Positions 26,001 to 41,000 of a stretch of DNA of 64,000 nt are shown here, one piece after another. The stretch lies in assembly GCA_032207245.1 (NCBI GenBank), contig CM063503.1, forward strand, positions 57,861,017 to 57,925,016, written 5' to 3'. A program made the position numbers and the translations under genes. Each line of letters opens with the position of its first letter. Positions within the stretch are counted from its first letter, which is position 1. Source of the stretch: Pardosa pseudoannulata (taxonomy: Eukaryota; Arthropoda; Arachnida; Araneae; Lycosidae). The notes beneath the pieces were generated by a model, which worked only from the letters and a program-made list of their open reading frames with translations, was not told the origin of the DNA and searched no databases.

Positions 26001-29000
26001 AAATATGTAGAAAAGTTAAATCTTTACTACGGGTGATAATAATTTTTAGAAGTCCTAATTTATGGAAATGCTTTGAAGAATAATTAATCGTAGATTGAAA
26101 TCACACTGATTCATCATTTCTATCCTGTTTAGTGAATATTTTATTTTGCAGACTAATATCTTGATATAAACCAAGTTGCTTTGAGAATATTTGTTTTTAA
26201 ATATTCAGGGTTCATTTAAATATTACATTCTTACTGATTTAACAACAAGTAACAATAAAAAGTTGAATCATTTTGAAATACATTACATTTAAATCTAAAT
26301 TCTTATGTAATACGTAGTTTTAATTATTCATAGATAAAACAATGATTCTCAAAATAAAGATTAATATTAAGTACAGTTTATATTAGTAGAAATTGTACTA
26401 TTCGACTAATCTTTATCTACCCTGTTTAGTGAATATTTTATTTTATAAATTTATTTTGTGATGTAAAAAATAAATTATTTTACGATAATTTACTTTTAAA
26501 AATTCAGTAGCCATTTAAGTATCAAATTTTTACTGAGTTACCAGCAGACAAGAATAAATAAAATTAAAATTGAGATGCATTACATTTAAGTCTGATTTCT
26601 TATGTAATGCTCAATTACATTTATTCATAAATAAATAAGTGGTTATACTAGTTAAGTTTAATACTTTAAAGTCTTATAAAGTTTTAGTTAAGATTTCTAA
26701 AATAAAACTAATTTTAATTTTTAAGTATGAAGTAAAATTTATTTCATGTTATAAATTAAACGTATAACATGTACGTAAAAAAAGTTTTTAAAGTTATTAC
26801 AGCAAATTTACATACGTTTGCAAAATTTCCACTTTTAAGTATTCATTAAAATGCTTAAATAAAAGAAAAGTCATTTATATTCTTTAATGTGTAATTAATC
26901 TTAAAACAGTTATATTTTTAGGTATAATTTTGTAATACTATTATAATTTATTATAATTTTATTTCTAAATACATATGCCTGTATTTTAAGACTGAAATTT
27001 AGTGTATTTTTTCTGAAACTAAGGCTTTGGGAAACAAAACAGAAATTGTATGATAAAAGTTTTAAAAACATTACTATATACTTTCGGAAAAAATATTTAA
27101 GATAAATTTAAAAAACAATTCAGCTAAAATAATCACTTGTGCTCAAGTGTAAGTCAATTTTGCCACATTTACCTGCATAATAAGGAACAAGGAACTAATT
27201 TAATTTAAGTCCAGAAATTTAGAAATTTAAAAGCATATTTTGTAAACGTGATTTATAATAAATAGTTTTGAAGATGAAAATAAAATGAAAGTTCTTTAAA
27301 AAGGTTTTCAGTCTTTTTAGATAAAGAATACAGAAAAAAAGCATTCTTGAATGATAAAGTTTTGCAAAGTATTACATTTTCATTTACATAGTTTCACAAA
27401 TTATGATGTAAACTTTTTAGGTGATAAATATAAGTTCTGGACCATCTTCTATCCCAGAATTGAAGACTGTCCATATACTGTGAAAAATATTAATTTATTG
27501 AAATATATACATTTGTCTTTGATATAAATACACAAACTAGCTTCGTAAAATGTTGAAATGTTACACTCAGTACCAATAACTTACCTTACCTTACTTTTAA
27601 TGCCACTTCCTTGATTTTAGAAATATTGTTGTGAATAACTGGAGTAATTTAACTTAGTGTTTCATATTGCTTGCAGAGTACTTACTAACTTAGTGCTAGT
27701 GTTCATATTGCTTGGAGAGTACTTACTAACTTAGTGTTAGTGTTCATATTGCTTGGAGAGTACTTACGTATTTGGATCTTCAAATAATCTTCAAAGTAGT
27801 GGAGAAGTGTGTTTTTTATTGCAATGCGTATATTCACAGAAAAAAATCTTTACGGAAACACGTAGTTACTTTTATAGATGTTTTTAAATAGCAGAAATCT
27901 TTAAGTTTCTAAAAGTTATTTCTAAAGAAATAATTTACTTTAATAATATAAAAATTGTTGCAGTATGGGAAACTTAGTTCACCACCACATAAGCTTCACG
28001 TAAAGTGTTAGAAATCTGATATACCTTTAAATGCAAATATAATTTTATATCTACGAACAGAGTAATTCATTTAAACAACCCCACCAAGGAAAATATCAAC
28101 CAATCATTTAAAACACTGTCAAAGAAATCAAAAACATTTATGCGAAATAATAAAGAAACAATTAATGTCAGTGGTTATAAGGCTTTCATTTCTTGGCTTT
28201 ATCATTCTGACACATTATAAATATTTACGGTCTACAATAATAGCAATAAAATTTGATGCAAACTTTCTTACTGCGATGCAATCATTTTGGACTTTAGAGA
28301 AATTATGGCCAGAAAAAATTTAATTTTCCAGTATCCGTATTAAAACAGGTACAATTTTCTATTCAGTAAAGTTAGTTGTTAATAAACTTAAAGATGAAAT
28401 TAGGTTTTGCTTGCTGGAAGGAATTTATTTTGAATTTTCAAATTTCTAATTTGAAATGGTAAAATTATTTTCTCAAAAAATTTAAACCACTGACATTTAA
28501 AACGTAAAAAATATCCAAACAACAGGAAATGTACAAAGAAGCATAGAAAAAATAATTCAGAGTGTGGGTTATCCAACTTAATTTATTGCCATCCCCAAAT
28601 GTCTATAAATGTTCGAATGTATATATAGCTCTTTTTTAGAGAATGAAATTTTGCATGCATACCTCTAAACTAGATATGTTTTATTTAATCTATATATAGC
28701 TGTTATGCAAATTATTATACAAAATTACTTTTGTGTGTTTAGTGATGTATTAAGGAAACTATTGTAAATTGTGGATTTTAGCCTATTATTGAATAGAAGT
28801 GAAAATAAAATCTTATGATTTTGTATATATATTTATTATATTAGGTGTTGAATACTCTTAAATTAGGTATTTAATAAATTTTTTGCTGTATTAAGTAATG
28901 AATAACATTAGTTTAAGTATTGCAAATATTAACATAAGTATTAAATAAAGAATTTTCTACATTAGGTATTAGATAATAATAATTTAGGTATTGAGCAAAA

Positions 29001-32000
29001 ATAAAGATGAAATTAATTCGCATTTATTTGCATTCATATTAACCCTGTATTATTAAAAACCGTGTGATTTCTGAAATACCCTATGAATTAAGAAGTTGGA
29101 CACCCAAGTATTAAAAGAAAACAGCAAGATAATATATGTCAGCTTAGCGAGGCTACCAGACATATTATAAGTATTTATTTAAACTTTGATATTTCAGATG
29201 AAAATATAACGTAGTGTAACAATTGACTTAGACAAAGATTTTATATATTCTTTTTTGGGATTAATAATACAGCAGTTTAAATTTAGGTGCAAATAGAAAT
29301 ATAATGCATATTTAACATGACAGGTGCTGATTTAATAAAAATGTGTTTTCCAATATTATTGGATTTTACCATTAAGAATTAATCCCGAATATAATTTCTT
29401 CTAAGCACATTGAATAGAGAAACCACTTTTAAGTGTATAAACCCCTTTCAAATGTAGGAAAAATTAATAGTGTCTTAATCTACACTTATAAGTGATTCTT
29501 AAGGTAAGCATTTATAAATATTTTGACTACTTTTTCTAATAACTCGACTGAAAAAAATAAGTGAACTACGTATTTCAACGGCAGTCGATTCAAATTACAT
29601 AGTTAACATTAATTAAAACTATATGCTTTATTTATTTTAAATCTATCCCAGCGTATAACAAGTTGCGACGCTGATTTGAAAAAGGTAAAAGAAGTAAGAC
29701 ATGTGAACTTTATTTACAAATTTATAAAGAAGTTATTTACAAATTTATAAGCAAGAAATATTACTTGTTATCACGCTGTATAATCTGGTAGCCCTAGCCA
29801 AGGCCATCTAAAGAGAAAATTTGATTCCACAGTGCTTGTACACTCGTTTAAGTATGAAACAATATTTCCATGTAGTCAAATTTTACTGCAGTTTCGTGCT
29901 TTCGTTATAATTTATTAATGAAAATACGGATTCATCCCATCCCAAGTAGATGGCCTTGCCTTACCTTAATCAGCAGAAAAAGCAAACTAAACAGGTGAAA
30001 GAAAGAAGAAGCCACACATAGAGAAATGTAGTGCAACAGCAGATATGTGTTCCACTACAAACCTCCCCCGCATCCGTTGAAGTTTCTTCTTCTTCCTCCA
30101 CTATGTCGGATAATTCCGAACGTCCTTCGTTCTGCATTTCTTCCAAGCCATCTCCCTGGTGAAGAAATATTCAAAGCATTTCAAAGCATCGTTTCTAAAA
30201 GCGGATAATAATGCCTTAAGAGAATACATTCTGGTTGTCTATTAGACCTAACATGGTCTAGTGTTCTGCGTTTTAGCCTCGAACTGTTTCATCAACCCCA
30301 ACAATGGCTGCCATCGCTATTAAGATAGCCAAATGGCAGAAACCACACCCAGCAGTTACGAAACGCAGAAACTACAGCTAGAATTTTAAATTGACGAGTG
30401 AATATGATTCTCTTATGCCAAAGCATTAAAATTTTAACCTCTCAGTTAGACTATAAATTTCTGAAATGGTATCGTGGTGAAAAATAAATCTAGAAATAGC
30501 ACTATGCAAAAGAAGTATAATTATTGTGCGGTCATAGGCCACATAAGCAACGCATGAGCTCAGGAAAGAGCTGGTTAGTTAGGTTTATTCGTACAGCAAA
30601 CCAAGCAAGAGAGCAGTCTATTTAAAAAGCTATACTAACATGAAATATATAAATATTGCTAAACTATGCTTCATGCTGCTATTCTTAAAGTTTTGGAACT
30701 ATATACTAAATAGAGAAATGTGTCAGACATGGGTGTCTAAATCTTCTAGCTGCCACTATAAACCTAGAAAAATAATGCAAATGTTATTTGCTTGAAAATA
30801 TTGACGATAAAAACATATAAATCATGCAAACACTGAACACAGATTAACAAGCAGACAAGCATGCAACGTCAAAATATGAAAACATTACAAAGGTAAGAAA
30901 AACGTACGAGCAACACAAATTTACAAAAATCATCAATGCTGTATGCTGGTGACCAGGTTTGTTATTTCCCTTTAACCCACTTCTAAATCTGTCAGAGGAT
31001 TTCTCCTTTCACTGAACTTCTATAGCTAAGACTTTAAAATAGTTGCATGATTTTGTTATTGTTTCAAAGTTAGCTTCAAGTACATCTAAAGTTTCATAGT
31101 TTTAATTATCTTAGTGTAATGTTACTAGCAATTAACTTCGCATTTTTCTAAAAACGCATTCTTGATTAGGAGAAATTGAACAACTAAGTTAAGTTTGAGA
31201 ATACTTATTTATAAGGTATATTTGATTACGCTAAGGAAATATGAACTAGAATAAGCATATATATGAATATTTAAATGTTTATGCTGATAACTTTAGTCAC
31301 ATAAAATGCAATAAATGGAAATTTATGAGCCTAGAAAATTCTTCAAAGAAATGAATTCAGAAGGCATGGAATAATGAGCTTATAGTTTATACTAAACTAT
31401 TTAAATAGAGACCGAAGCTTTTTTATTTTTAAGTTGGATATTATTAGATGAGATCGTGATTTTTCTATACTCAGTTGATAAATTTTTAAATCTTTAAAGA
31501 ATTTTTTAGGTATTAAACTATTTATAAATCCTATAGTTTTTTATAGTACTTTTATAGTTTCCCCCTTTTTTTAGAAATATTTAATATTAATGTCTTTATG
31601 AGATTAAATAAGGTATGAAATAAATCCCCTTCGATAAAGCTATACGTTAATCTTTGCTATCGGGGATGTTTAGGGCATAATAGCAGTTAGGTAATCTTAT
31701 AATAATGAACAATGTTAGCTACATTTCAAGAAAATAGTTTTGATTTCAGAAAACCTTCAAATTTCCCTATGTTTTTTTGGAAGCATCTACATCCAAAGAC
31801 CTGACAGAACGTTAAAGCTATTTGTGATAAAAAACAAAAGATAAAGACGATATTATATTTTATATTAAAAAAATACCGTTTACCTAATTTTCCTTTTTAT
31901 TATTTAAAATATTTGAATCTGAAATACATTAACTTAACTTTTATACGTTAGTGACACAATCAACACATTGTATTCATAAACTAAACCTTATCTTTAATAT

Positions 32001-35000
32001 TATCTAATTACATAAACGTCTTCAGTAAAGTGAACATTTTAAGTAAGCGATTGTAAAAAACAAGAATCTTACAAACTAATATTTAGGAAATATAATTTTA
32101 GAGCTTAGGCAGATTTGTTTAAAATAGATATCCTCTAAAAGTGCCAAATATTTGAAGTAAAATCTCAACGTTTTTAATAATACGCTAACCACTTATTATT
32201 ATTTGCATAATATGCATGATACTGCTAAACAGTAACTTGATTGCTATAAAATTACGTTGTTATCATATATGTATCTTTCTTATTAAGAATATTCACAAAC
32301 TAATATAATTACAAACCGTATACTAGAGTCACTTGTAGAAGGAGATAATAAAGCTATTGTAGAAGAAGCTTGTCAAGAAGCTAATGCAGTTATATTAGAA
32401 GAAATTCGTCTGAAAGATTTATATCGGTAGATTATAATCAAAGTATTTTGAAATATCATTTTGGAACATTTGAGATGCTAGTGAATTTTCCTTCAGTGAA
32501 TTAACGGTTGCGGTAAAAAAATAATGAGTTAAGAAATTAAGCTTCTGAAATTATGAAGTAGCTGAAAATGGCTTTAGAAATTACGCCGAAGTAATATAAA
32601 AAAACCATACAAAAATTATTGAAAAAAAAAAAGATGAACAATTTTGTCGTTTGGTAGAGATATGTAAACAAGATCATTATGAAAATGGGACGTGAAGAAT
32701 TCGTAAATATTTTGAAAATACTTCAAATTGTGTTAATCACCGTGGATTTAGTTAAGGTCTAACTATTGTGAGGAAAATATGCAAACATCTAGGTTTCAGT
32801 TTTTATTATTTTTCAGGTGATTAAGTATTTATATTTAATCTCATAATACTATTAAAATAAGGAAATGCAAAAGATATTCGACTTATTACGCTTAGAAGAA
32901 AATTGTTAGTCTATTTTCTCTTTCTGCAAACGTACGGAAGCAAAAAAATTGGATTACTGTAACATCTAGTTTGTTATCAAGTTAAATAACTGGTTACCAA
33001 TTTTATTATTACATGATATGCATAAATGAATAGTTGAGATTTTTTTATATCGGCTTATCTTTGTATATTTATTTATTTACAACTTGATGAAACAAAATGT
33101 TCTGACCTAGCATACTTCTTGTCCTTTTAAGATATCCGTCTACGTTAAAAACGTCATTTTTTGCCAAAAATCATAATTTTTTTTTATTTCTCTATTGTAA
33201 AATTTCAACATTTAGGCTTCTAAATCTGTTTTTGTTTTGTCTCTACAGAATTTAAAGAAAAGTTACAGCTGTTTAAACATCAGTGAAAACTGTCAAAACA
33301 AAAAACTGAAGCAGCGACTTCGGAACCGGAAGTTGTAAATTTAAAGCCTTTTAAGAGCATTTTTGGACAAAACTTTTTAAAATTTCATAAAGATTAATTT
33401 AAACGTTTTTCTAGTATTTTTAATAATTAGCAACTTGGCAATTAGAAAGTTTTGAAACAAAAAAGTGTGGGGAATTTTAAACATGTATTTTAATTTTTTT
33501 AACAGTTAAAGTTGCTTTCATAAACTTCAAATGTTTTTTTCTCAGAACGGTATTTTTAATAAAATCTTGAAACTTAAAATGTGATTTCTCAAAAAGTTCT
33601 TAAAATATTTTGTTGAAAATTATTATGAATGCTTTTGATAGTATTTACCAGTGAATGACCTAAAAGCTTTAAATTTGAATAATTTTTAATGATGTTACAC
33701 TCATAGTTAGATATAAAGGTAATGAAAATGCGTTAAAAATTCAGTGTGTATGATTTTGAAGGACCAAAACTTTTTACCAAATGTAAATTAAGCAAAGATT
33801 TTAGGTGATTCACTAGTCCAGTGTATAAGAAATGTGTTGTATCAAAAAATATTGAAATAATTTCATTTATAAAAAAGTAGACCTTTTGAAAAAACCCAAT
33901 TTTTTTAACTAAATTTTCTTCCTTTATTAGAAATTTTATAAAAACTTCTCCAGGAATAAATTTTTTAAGTGCAAATATCTATGATAATATAAAAAATAAA
34001 TCTAAAAATGTAAAAACAGAAACTAGTTTCTACGTTTAAAGAAAAATGTTCTCCGAACGTAGACGGATACCTTAATTATCGACACTATATGGTTTGGTTT
34101 GGAGTGCTACGGTCTACTTTTTTGCAACAAGAGGGCTAATGAAACCGGGACCTACTACTTAAAGCCGATTCTGAACGGCTATTAATATCCATGCCACAGT
34201 GGGATTCGAACCCACGAAATTCGACATTGAATGCTAGCACCCTAACCAATCGGCCATCGTTCGTCCGACACTGTATGTAATCAACGGAAACAGAATGGTT
34301 AATTTTAACCCACTGAACGGACGCGTCGACGGGGGTTCGACAGCGAATTCCTGTTCGAAAACGGACCTGTCGACCCCTTCTCGTTCGCACTCGTATAACA
34401 CACTTTTGAGGGAAAAAAAAATATTGTGAAGCGATAATAAATGAAAGAAACTAATTTTGCGTAACGGAACTCCTTTACCTTGCAGGGAAAATAACTTAAA
34501 AGTAGCCTGACAACTTTTAAACTGGCAACTCTAGTATGGTACGGTAAGTTCCGTCTGGAATTTACGAAAAGGGTGACTGTTTTGAAAGGGAAAAAGGTGG
34601 GGAGGGTGGTCGGTGGATGGGTTAAGTACTAAATAAAGAAGGAAAATTCACCTAAATTCCTTTAAAGTATCTTACAACGAGTAAAATTTATTATTTTTAT
34701 CTAGGATATGCAATGAGAATATTCAGCTAAATAAGTTCGATTTTCCAACAGATTTTAATCCCCCGTCTATTATTAATATTGTTATTATTGTATTGTTATT
34801 ATTGTATTGTTATTATTGTATTGTTATTTATTGTTATTATTGTATTGTTATTATTAATATTGTTCCATATTATTTGTAATAAAATTTTGCTTTCTTTTAC
34901 TAGTTGATTTTAACTCGCATTCTATTCCATCCTCTTATTTAAATGATTAATATTTTAAACATCTTATTTTGAATAAATACGTTATGATTTCGCCAACAGA

Positions 35001-38000
35001 TTTTAATCCCCCGTCTATTATTAATATTGTTATTATTGTATTGTTATTATTGTATTGTTATTATTGTATTGTTATTATTGTTATTATTGTATTGTTATTA
35101 TTAATATTGTTCATATATTATTTGTAATAAAATTTTGCTTTCTTTTACTAATTGATTTTAACTCGCATTCTATTCCTATCCTCTTATTTAAATGATTAAT
35201 ATTTTAAACATCTTATTTTGAATAAATACGTTATGATTTCGCCAACAGATTTTAATCCCCCGTCTATTATTAATATTGTTATTATTGTATTGTTATTATT
35301 GTATTGTTATTATTGTATTGTTATTATTGTTATTATTGTATTGTTATTATTAATATTGTTCATATATTATTTGTAATAAAATTTTGCTTTCTTTTACTAA
35401 TTGATTTTAACTCGCATTCTATTCCTATCCTCTTATTTAAATGATTAATATTTTAAACATCTTATTTTGAATAAATACGTTATGATTTCGCCAACAGATT
35501 TTAATCCCCCGTCTATTATTAATATTGTTATTATTGTATTGTTATTATTGTATTGTTATTATTGTATTGTTATTATTGTTATTATTGTATTGTTATTATT
35601 AATATTGTTCATATATATTATTTGTAATAAAATTTTGCTTTCTTTTACTAATTGATTTTAACTCGCATTCTATTCCTATCCTCTTATTTAAATGATTAAT
35701 ATTTTAAACATCTTATTTTGAATAAATACGTTATGATTTCGCCAACAGATTTTAATCCCCCGTCTATTATTAATATTGTTATTATTGTATTGTTATTATT
35801 GTATTGTTATTATTGTATTGTTATTATTGTTATTATTGTATTGTTATTATTAATATTGTTCATATATTATTTGTAATAAAATTTTGCTTTCTTTTACTAG
35901 TTGATTTTAACTCGCATTCTATTCCTATCCTCTTATTTAAATGATTAATATTTTAAACATCTTATTTTGAATAAATACGTTATGATTTCGCCAACAGATT
36001 TTAATCCCCCGTCTATTATTAATATTGTTATTATTGTATTGTTATTATTGTTATTATTGTATTGTTATTATTAATATTGTTCATATATTATTTGTAATAA
36101 AATTTTGCTTTCTTTTACTAGTTGATTTTAACTCGCATTCTATTCCTATCCTCTTATTTAAATGATTAATATTTTAAACATCTTATTTTGAATAAATACG
36201 TTATGATTTCGCCAACAGATTTTAATCCCCCGTCTATTATTAATATTGTTATTATTGTATTGTTATTATTGTTATTATTGTATTGTTATTATTAATATTG
36301 TTCATATATTATTTGTAATAAAATTTTGCTTTCTTTTACTAGTTGATTTTAACTCGCATTCTATTCCTATCCTCTTATTTAAATGATTAATATTTTCAAC
36401 ATCTTATTTTGAATAAAAACGTGATGATTTCGCCAACAGATTTTAATCCCCCGTCTATTCCGACCCTGTTATTTTAACTATTAATATATCATTTGGAAAA
36501 AATGGGATTTCATTCACTAGTAAATTTTAAATCCCATTTTATTTATACTACCTTATTTTAATGATTAATATTTCCATTTCTTATTCAGAATAAAAAGTGT
36601 ATTCCACTGTTAAATTCTTGTAAATTTACACTTAACACGATTTTCACTACGAAAATAAATGGGAGTTCAATAAAAACATTTTGAAGGGTTTGCATTATTT
36701 GCATACACCAAGGGATAAATAAATATTTAATGGATAAATATAAATTATACTTTGCTTTTTTGAGAGACTTTTGAGCTGTTTTCTTATTTGTAAAATCACA
36801 CGTTTTTATTTCGAGCACTAAAGCAATTAATGAGAAATATTTAAAATTATTGAGAAATAATTTTTAGAAACCGTGTTTTTAAGTGATTTTTTTATACTTC
36901 CTCTTTATATTTTCGTTGTATAGTACATTAATTTAATGGAAATTTCTAGTCATAAATTCTGCTTTGAATGCAAAGTAAAATATTCTTAGATAAGTCAAAT
37001 CAGAATGGATATTTATTTACATAACTATACACAACCGAAAATATATACTCTTATTTAGTAGTTGAGAACTTTTAAAAAATAGGAAGACAACTAATTATTT
37101 CTACACTAAAGTTTTTTATGTTATTGTCCCTTATAACTTACGTTCACTTTAATGTTTAGTTGAATTGTAACATTTTTTTGGAACTGTATCTAATGATTAT
37201 GGAGCAATTGATTTTTAGAAGACTTAAACATTTTTTTTGTTAATATGATTTAGAATCCAGTAAAGAAGATTTTCAATTTTTTTAGTTTAACACATACATA
37301 TGATACCTATTCTCACTAGAAAAGTACATTTTTATATAATTCATATCAAGTATCTTGCTTTGAAAATAGTTAATGTGGTGTAGAATATCGAAAATGACTT
37401 TTTTTTCTGGAATGGGCAAATAATGCTTTGTAAATGTCCTAAAATAAACTAAAATTTGTAACTCCTCGTGGTCTACCTGTTAGACCATACTGTCAAACAG
37501 TTAGGACCCCGACGATCATGGATTTTCATGTTTTTTTTCCAAGTATTTTTCCAGATTTTCCAAAAGTTTATGAATTTTTAAGTACTGTGCATTTATCCTC
37601 TCTTAGGAAACTATAACTGTAGAATATTATTAAATTTTGTATAATAAATATATATTAAACACATTTTTCTAATTGACTGAAAAAAATATTTTTGAAAATT
37701 TCTTCGTGTGATATCGGAGAAAGAGTGAGGAAGTATAACAGCCGATTTACATTAGTGCTTTCTTGAAATATTGGCTACTCAACATTTTCTTATAACGTTT
37801 TTCAACTCTAAGTTAATTATCAAAATAATAAAAATAATTATGAAATTATGACAAATAAAGAATTTTTTTTAAAGATTCCAGACAAAATTCTCAGTTACAG
37901 TTTTAAATAAATTGCTGACAATTTTCTCGCCAAAATTCAACCCTTTGCACCTCTAATTCTAATTCAATTTAGTTACCAGCAACTCACAATTGTTTTAAGT

Positions 38001-41000
38001 GTTTTATTTTAAATTTATTTCAGCTAAAATATAGGGAAATTCAAATAAATAAAAGAAGAAACAAATTCAAATAAATTTCAGTTTTATTTTTGATACTCTT
38101 GTATTTTGTAATACTGAAGTGTATAATATCGTTTCAAACAATTTATAGGGAGGAATACTTGTTTCCTATTGCATGTTTAACAAAACAAACTGGTTTCTTA
38201 TCTTCCAGGTATTTAAAGTAAACTGCACAATCCTTAAATTTTTCTTCATGATGTTCGAAAATCAAATAATACTTTCCGTTTAAGCGATCTTATTTATCTT
38301 GTTTTCTGAAATATTGTACAGATAATATAACATATTGCACTAATTGAGTAAGTTCGTTGATTAGTAAAAAGCGGCCATTAAAATTAAAAACAAATTGGTT
38401 TCTCGTCTTCCAGGTATTTATATTTGAGTAATCTGCAAAATCCTTAAATTTTTCTTCATGATGTACGAAAATCATAGAATACTTTCCTTCTAAGAGATCT
38501 TATTTATCTTGTTTGCTGCAGTATTTTACAGATAATATAATATATCGCAGTAATTGAGTATGTTCGTTGAATAGGAAAAAGCGGCCTTTATATTAACTGG
38601 AGAAACTTCCGTCGATTATATGTGTACAACATCGATTGGTTTTTACGTGAAAAATGTCGAGTGTGTCTTAACAAAGGAATTCCTGAGATAAAAGTTCATG
38701 TCAACATAGGGGTGAGTGCAAAGGGTTATTAAAGTGCAAAAAAAAATATTTGAGCCCAAATAAAATAATTGAATATCTGTTTCCAGTAGAGTGGAATGAC
38801 TGCAATTTATAAATAAATAGAAGACATACCGAAAATTTCGATGCATATTATCTTTTCTACACACATTCATCTTTTCTTTCACTCAGATGTTCACACATAC
38901 ATCTTAAATGTCTTTGTTAATGTTATTGAATCCATTCGATCGACGAGATCCGACTGTCATGAATGTATTCGAGAAATGAAATTTATATTCAATTCAAAAA
39001 CCGGAACATGAATGTTATACAACTTTTTAAGCGTCAAACAAATATACTGATGTTAATAAGTCATGAAAGAGTGAGTAAAATATATCCAGATTCATCTAAT
39101 TGCTTAGAAGCGCTTACTTTTTCATGATCAACATTACTTTTAATCTCTAAAACATAAGTTTCGTAATCTGAATCTTACTTTGTTTGAATATGTTACACCA
39201 AGAATAGAGAATTTATACAAAACTTCCTATAAAAATTACAGAAACAGAAAAAATTGTGTTTCTGCTTTTTGCATATTTTGAAGAAACGAAAAGTAAACTT
39301 ATAAAAAATATCAACCATAAAAAAAGTTTGTTTAAAAGTAGCAAAAATATTGTCCCAGGTTTATTTGAAAACGAAACAGGATAAAAATTTCTGTTCGCAA
39401 AAAACGAAATAAATTTTTAGGAGAGTTCACTCATATCAATGTTTTGAAAAATTAGATAGTGTACTATGAACTGCAAAATGGACAAAAAATTCTTTCGTTC
39501 ACCTCCTAAACAAAGTCGAAAAAAAGTAAAATTAGATTAAAAATTGTAAAACAATTGTGCTTTCATGTGTTTATCTTTAGGGAAACCGAGATATTTTCGA
39601 TAACACTGAATAGAAAATTAAATAATCTAGGAATTTTATTATTATCTATGGAAAATAAATTCTCTCCACTTACAAATTAAATTTATACTAAGTACTCATT
39701 TTTATGATTTTATTACTGCTTGAAATTCATTATTTGCACTACTTTCTTAATTACAAGGAAGTGAATAATTGATTAAATATTTTTCTAGTATATGTTGATT
39801 TTCAGATATGCTTAACATATTTATATCCCTTATTGAACCATAAATAATGCTTTACTATAAAAAACACACACGTATTTAAGTGAATTAAATTTATTTTATA
39901 ATGGTGATTATAAAAATTAATAAAATACTTTGCATTTGGAAAGAAAGTTTATTTGTTTATTAATAAAATACCACGAATAAAAATGTATAATATAATTTAT
40001 ATATGAATTAAAATTTATTCATTGAATGAATCAATATCATATAAAATATTTATACAAAATCGCATGTGTTCCAACCGTTAGATTTTTCATGAGATTACCT
40101 ATTTACAAATAAAACACATTTTGAGAGAAATGCAATAAGCTATATAATTTAAAGTAAGCGGCTATGTTTACTTATGTTGTATTTTCTTAATTTTTTACCC
40201 GTCCAAACTTGTTCATGATCTATACTTTTGTAAAAATTAAATTTTTAAAGATATTGAACGTCACGGTTCTCTTACTGATTTATAGACATCTACTGTACTG
40301 TATAATATTGAAATTTAAGAACTAAATTGAAAATTCAATATATCCTGCTGTGGTTATAGTTATTTATTAATAGACTCAAATCCTAAATACGAAGTGTAGA
40401 ATAAATTTTCTTTTCACGTTGTAGAAAAGTTAAATTAACCTGTAATTATCTACACTATTTTCTATTTTTCTAAGCTATTTTTGACATAGAAAAAGATAAA
40501 TTTTCGCCTTTATGTTCAATATGTTGTCTATTACTTGAATTTTTAAAAAGAGGAAATAAAATAAAACTAAGGTAGATTTAGATTCTAAAATGTGTGCTTT
40601 TGTTTTATTACGTTTGAGGAAAGTTTTTGAAAGTACGTTTTTTACATATCGATTTTAAGGAGTAAAAGGTTTAATAGTGATAAACTGGAAAATACAAGGT
40701 AATTATTAAACTTCTTATAATTGAAAATATTATTTTTGAAAAAAATTAGTACGTATTTAAAATAGTTTAGCTGTTTCAATTTTAAAATAAAGTACTTCTT
40801 ATGAACATTTCCTTGCTTTTATATTTTACTAAAGTAGACTATGCATACAAGTTTTAATGTTTTTAAAATTTCATATTAAAGCTAAATGATGGAAAGTGAG
40901 CCGATTGATATAAATGTAAAATACATATATTTTAATGGTTTTCTTTAAATATCCATTAATTAAAAATATTAAAACCAACTTTTTTTTTCAAAAATATAAA

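Larger units (their letters stand above)
25513..30062 (-). other. Rbp: RIM-BP intron between the two acidic exons
   Basis: This 4,550-nt intron is highly AT-rich. It contains a diverged direct duplication (about 26115-26335 and 26412-26640), a short triple repeat (27658-27770) and degenerate ATTAGGTATT-type repeats at 28840-28990. No recognisable transposon ends or coding content. Confidence 0.75.

Noticed and set aside
32338..32430. Possible small gene reading [19 protein letters not shown]
   Set aside because: It has no start codon, no splice sites and no recognised family; it is kept only as a low-confidence fragment.
35467..35655. Hydrophobic frame rich in Ile, Val, Leu and Tyr ([14 protein letters not shown])
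   Set aside because: It is a translation of the TTATTATTG repeats in the 249-bp array and not a membrane protein.
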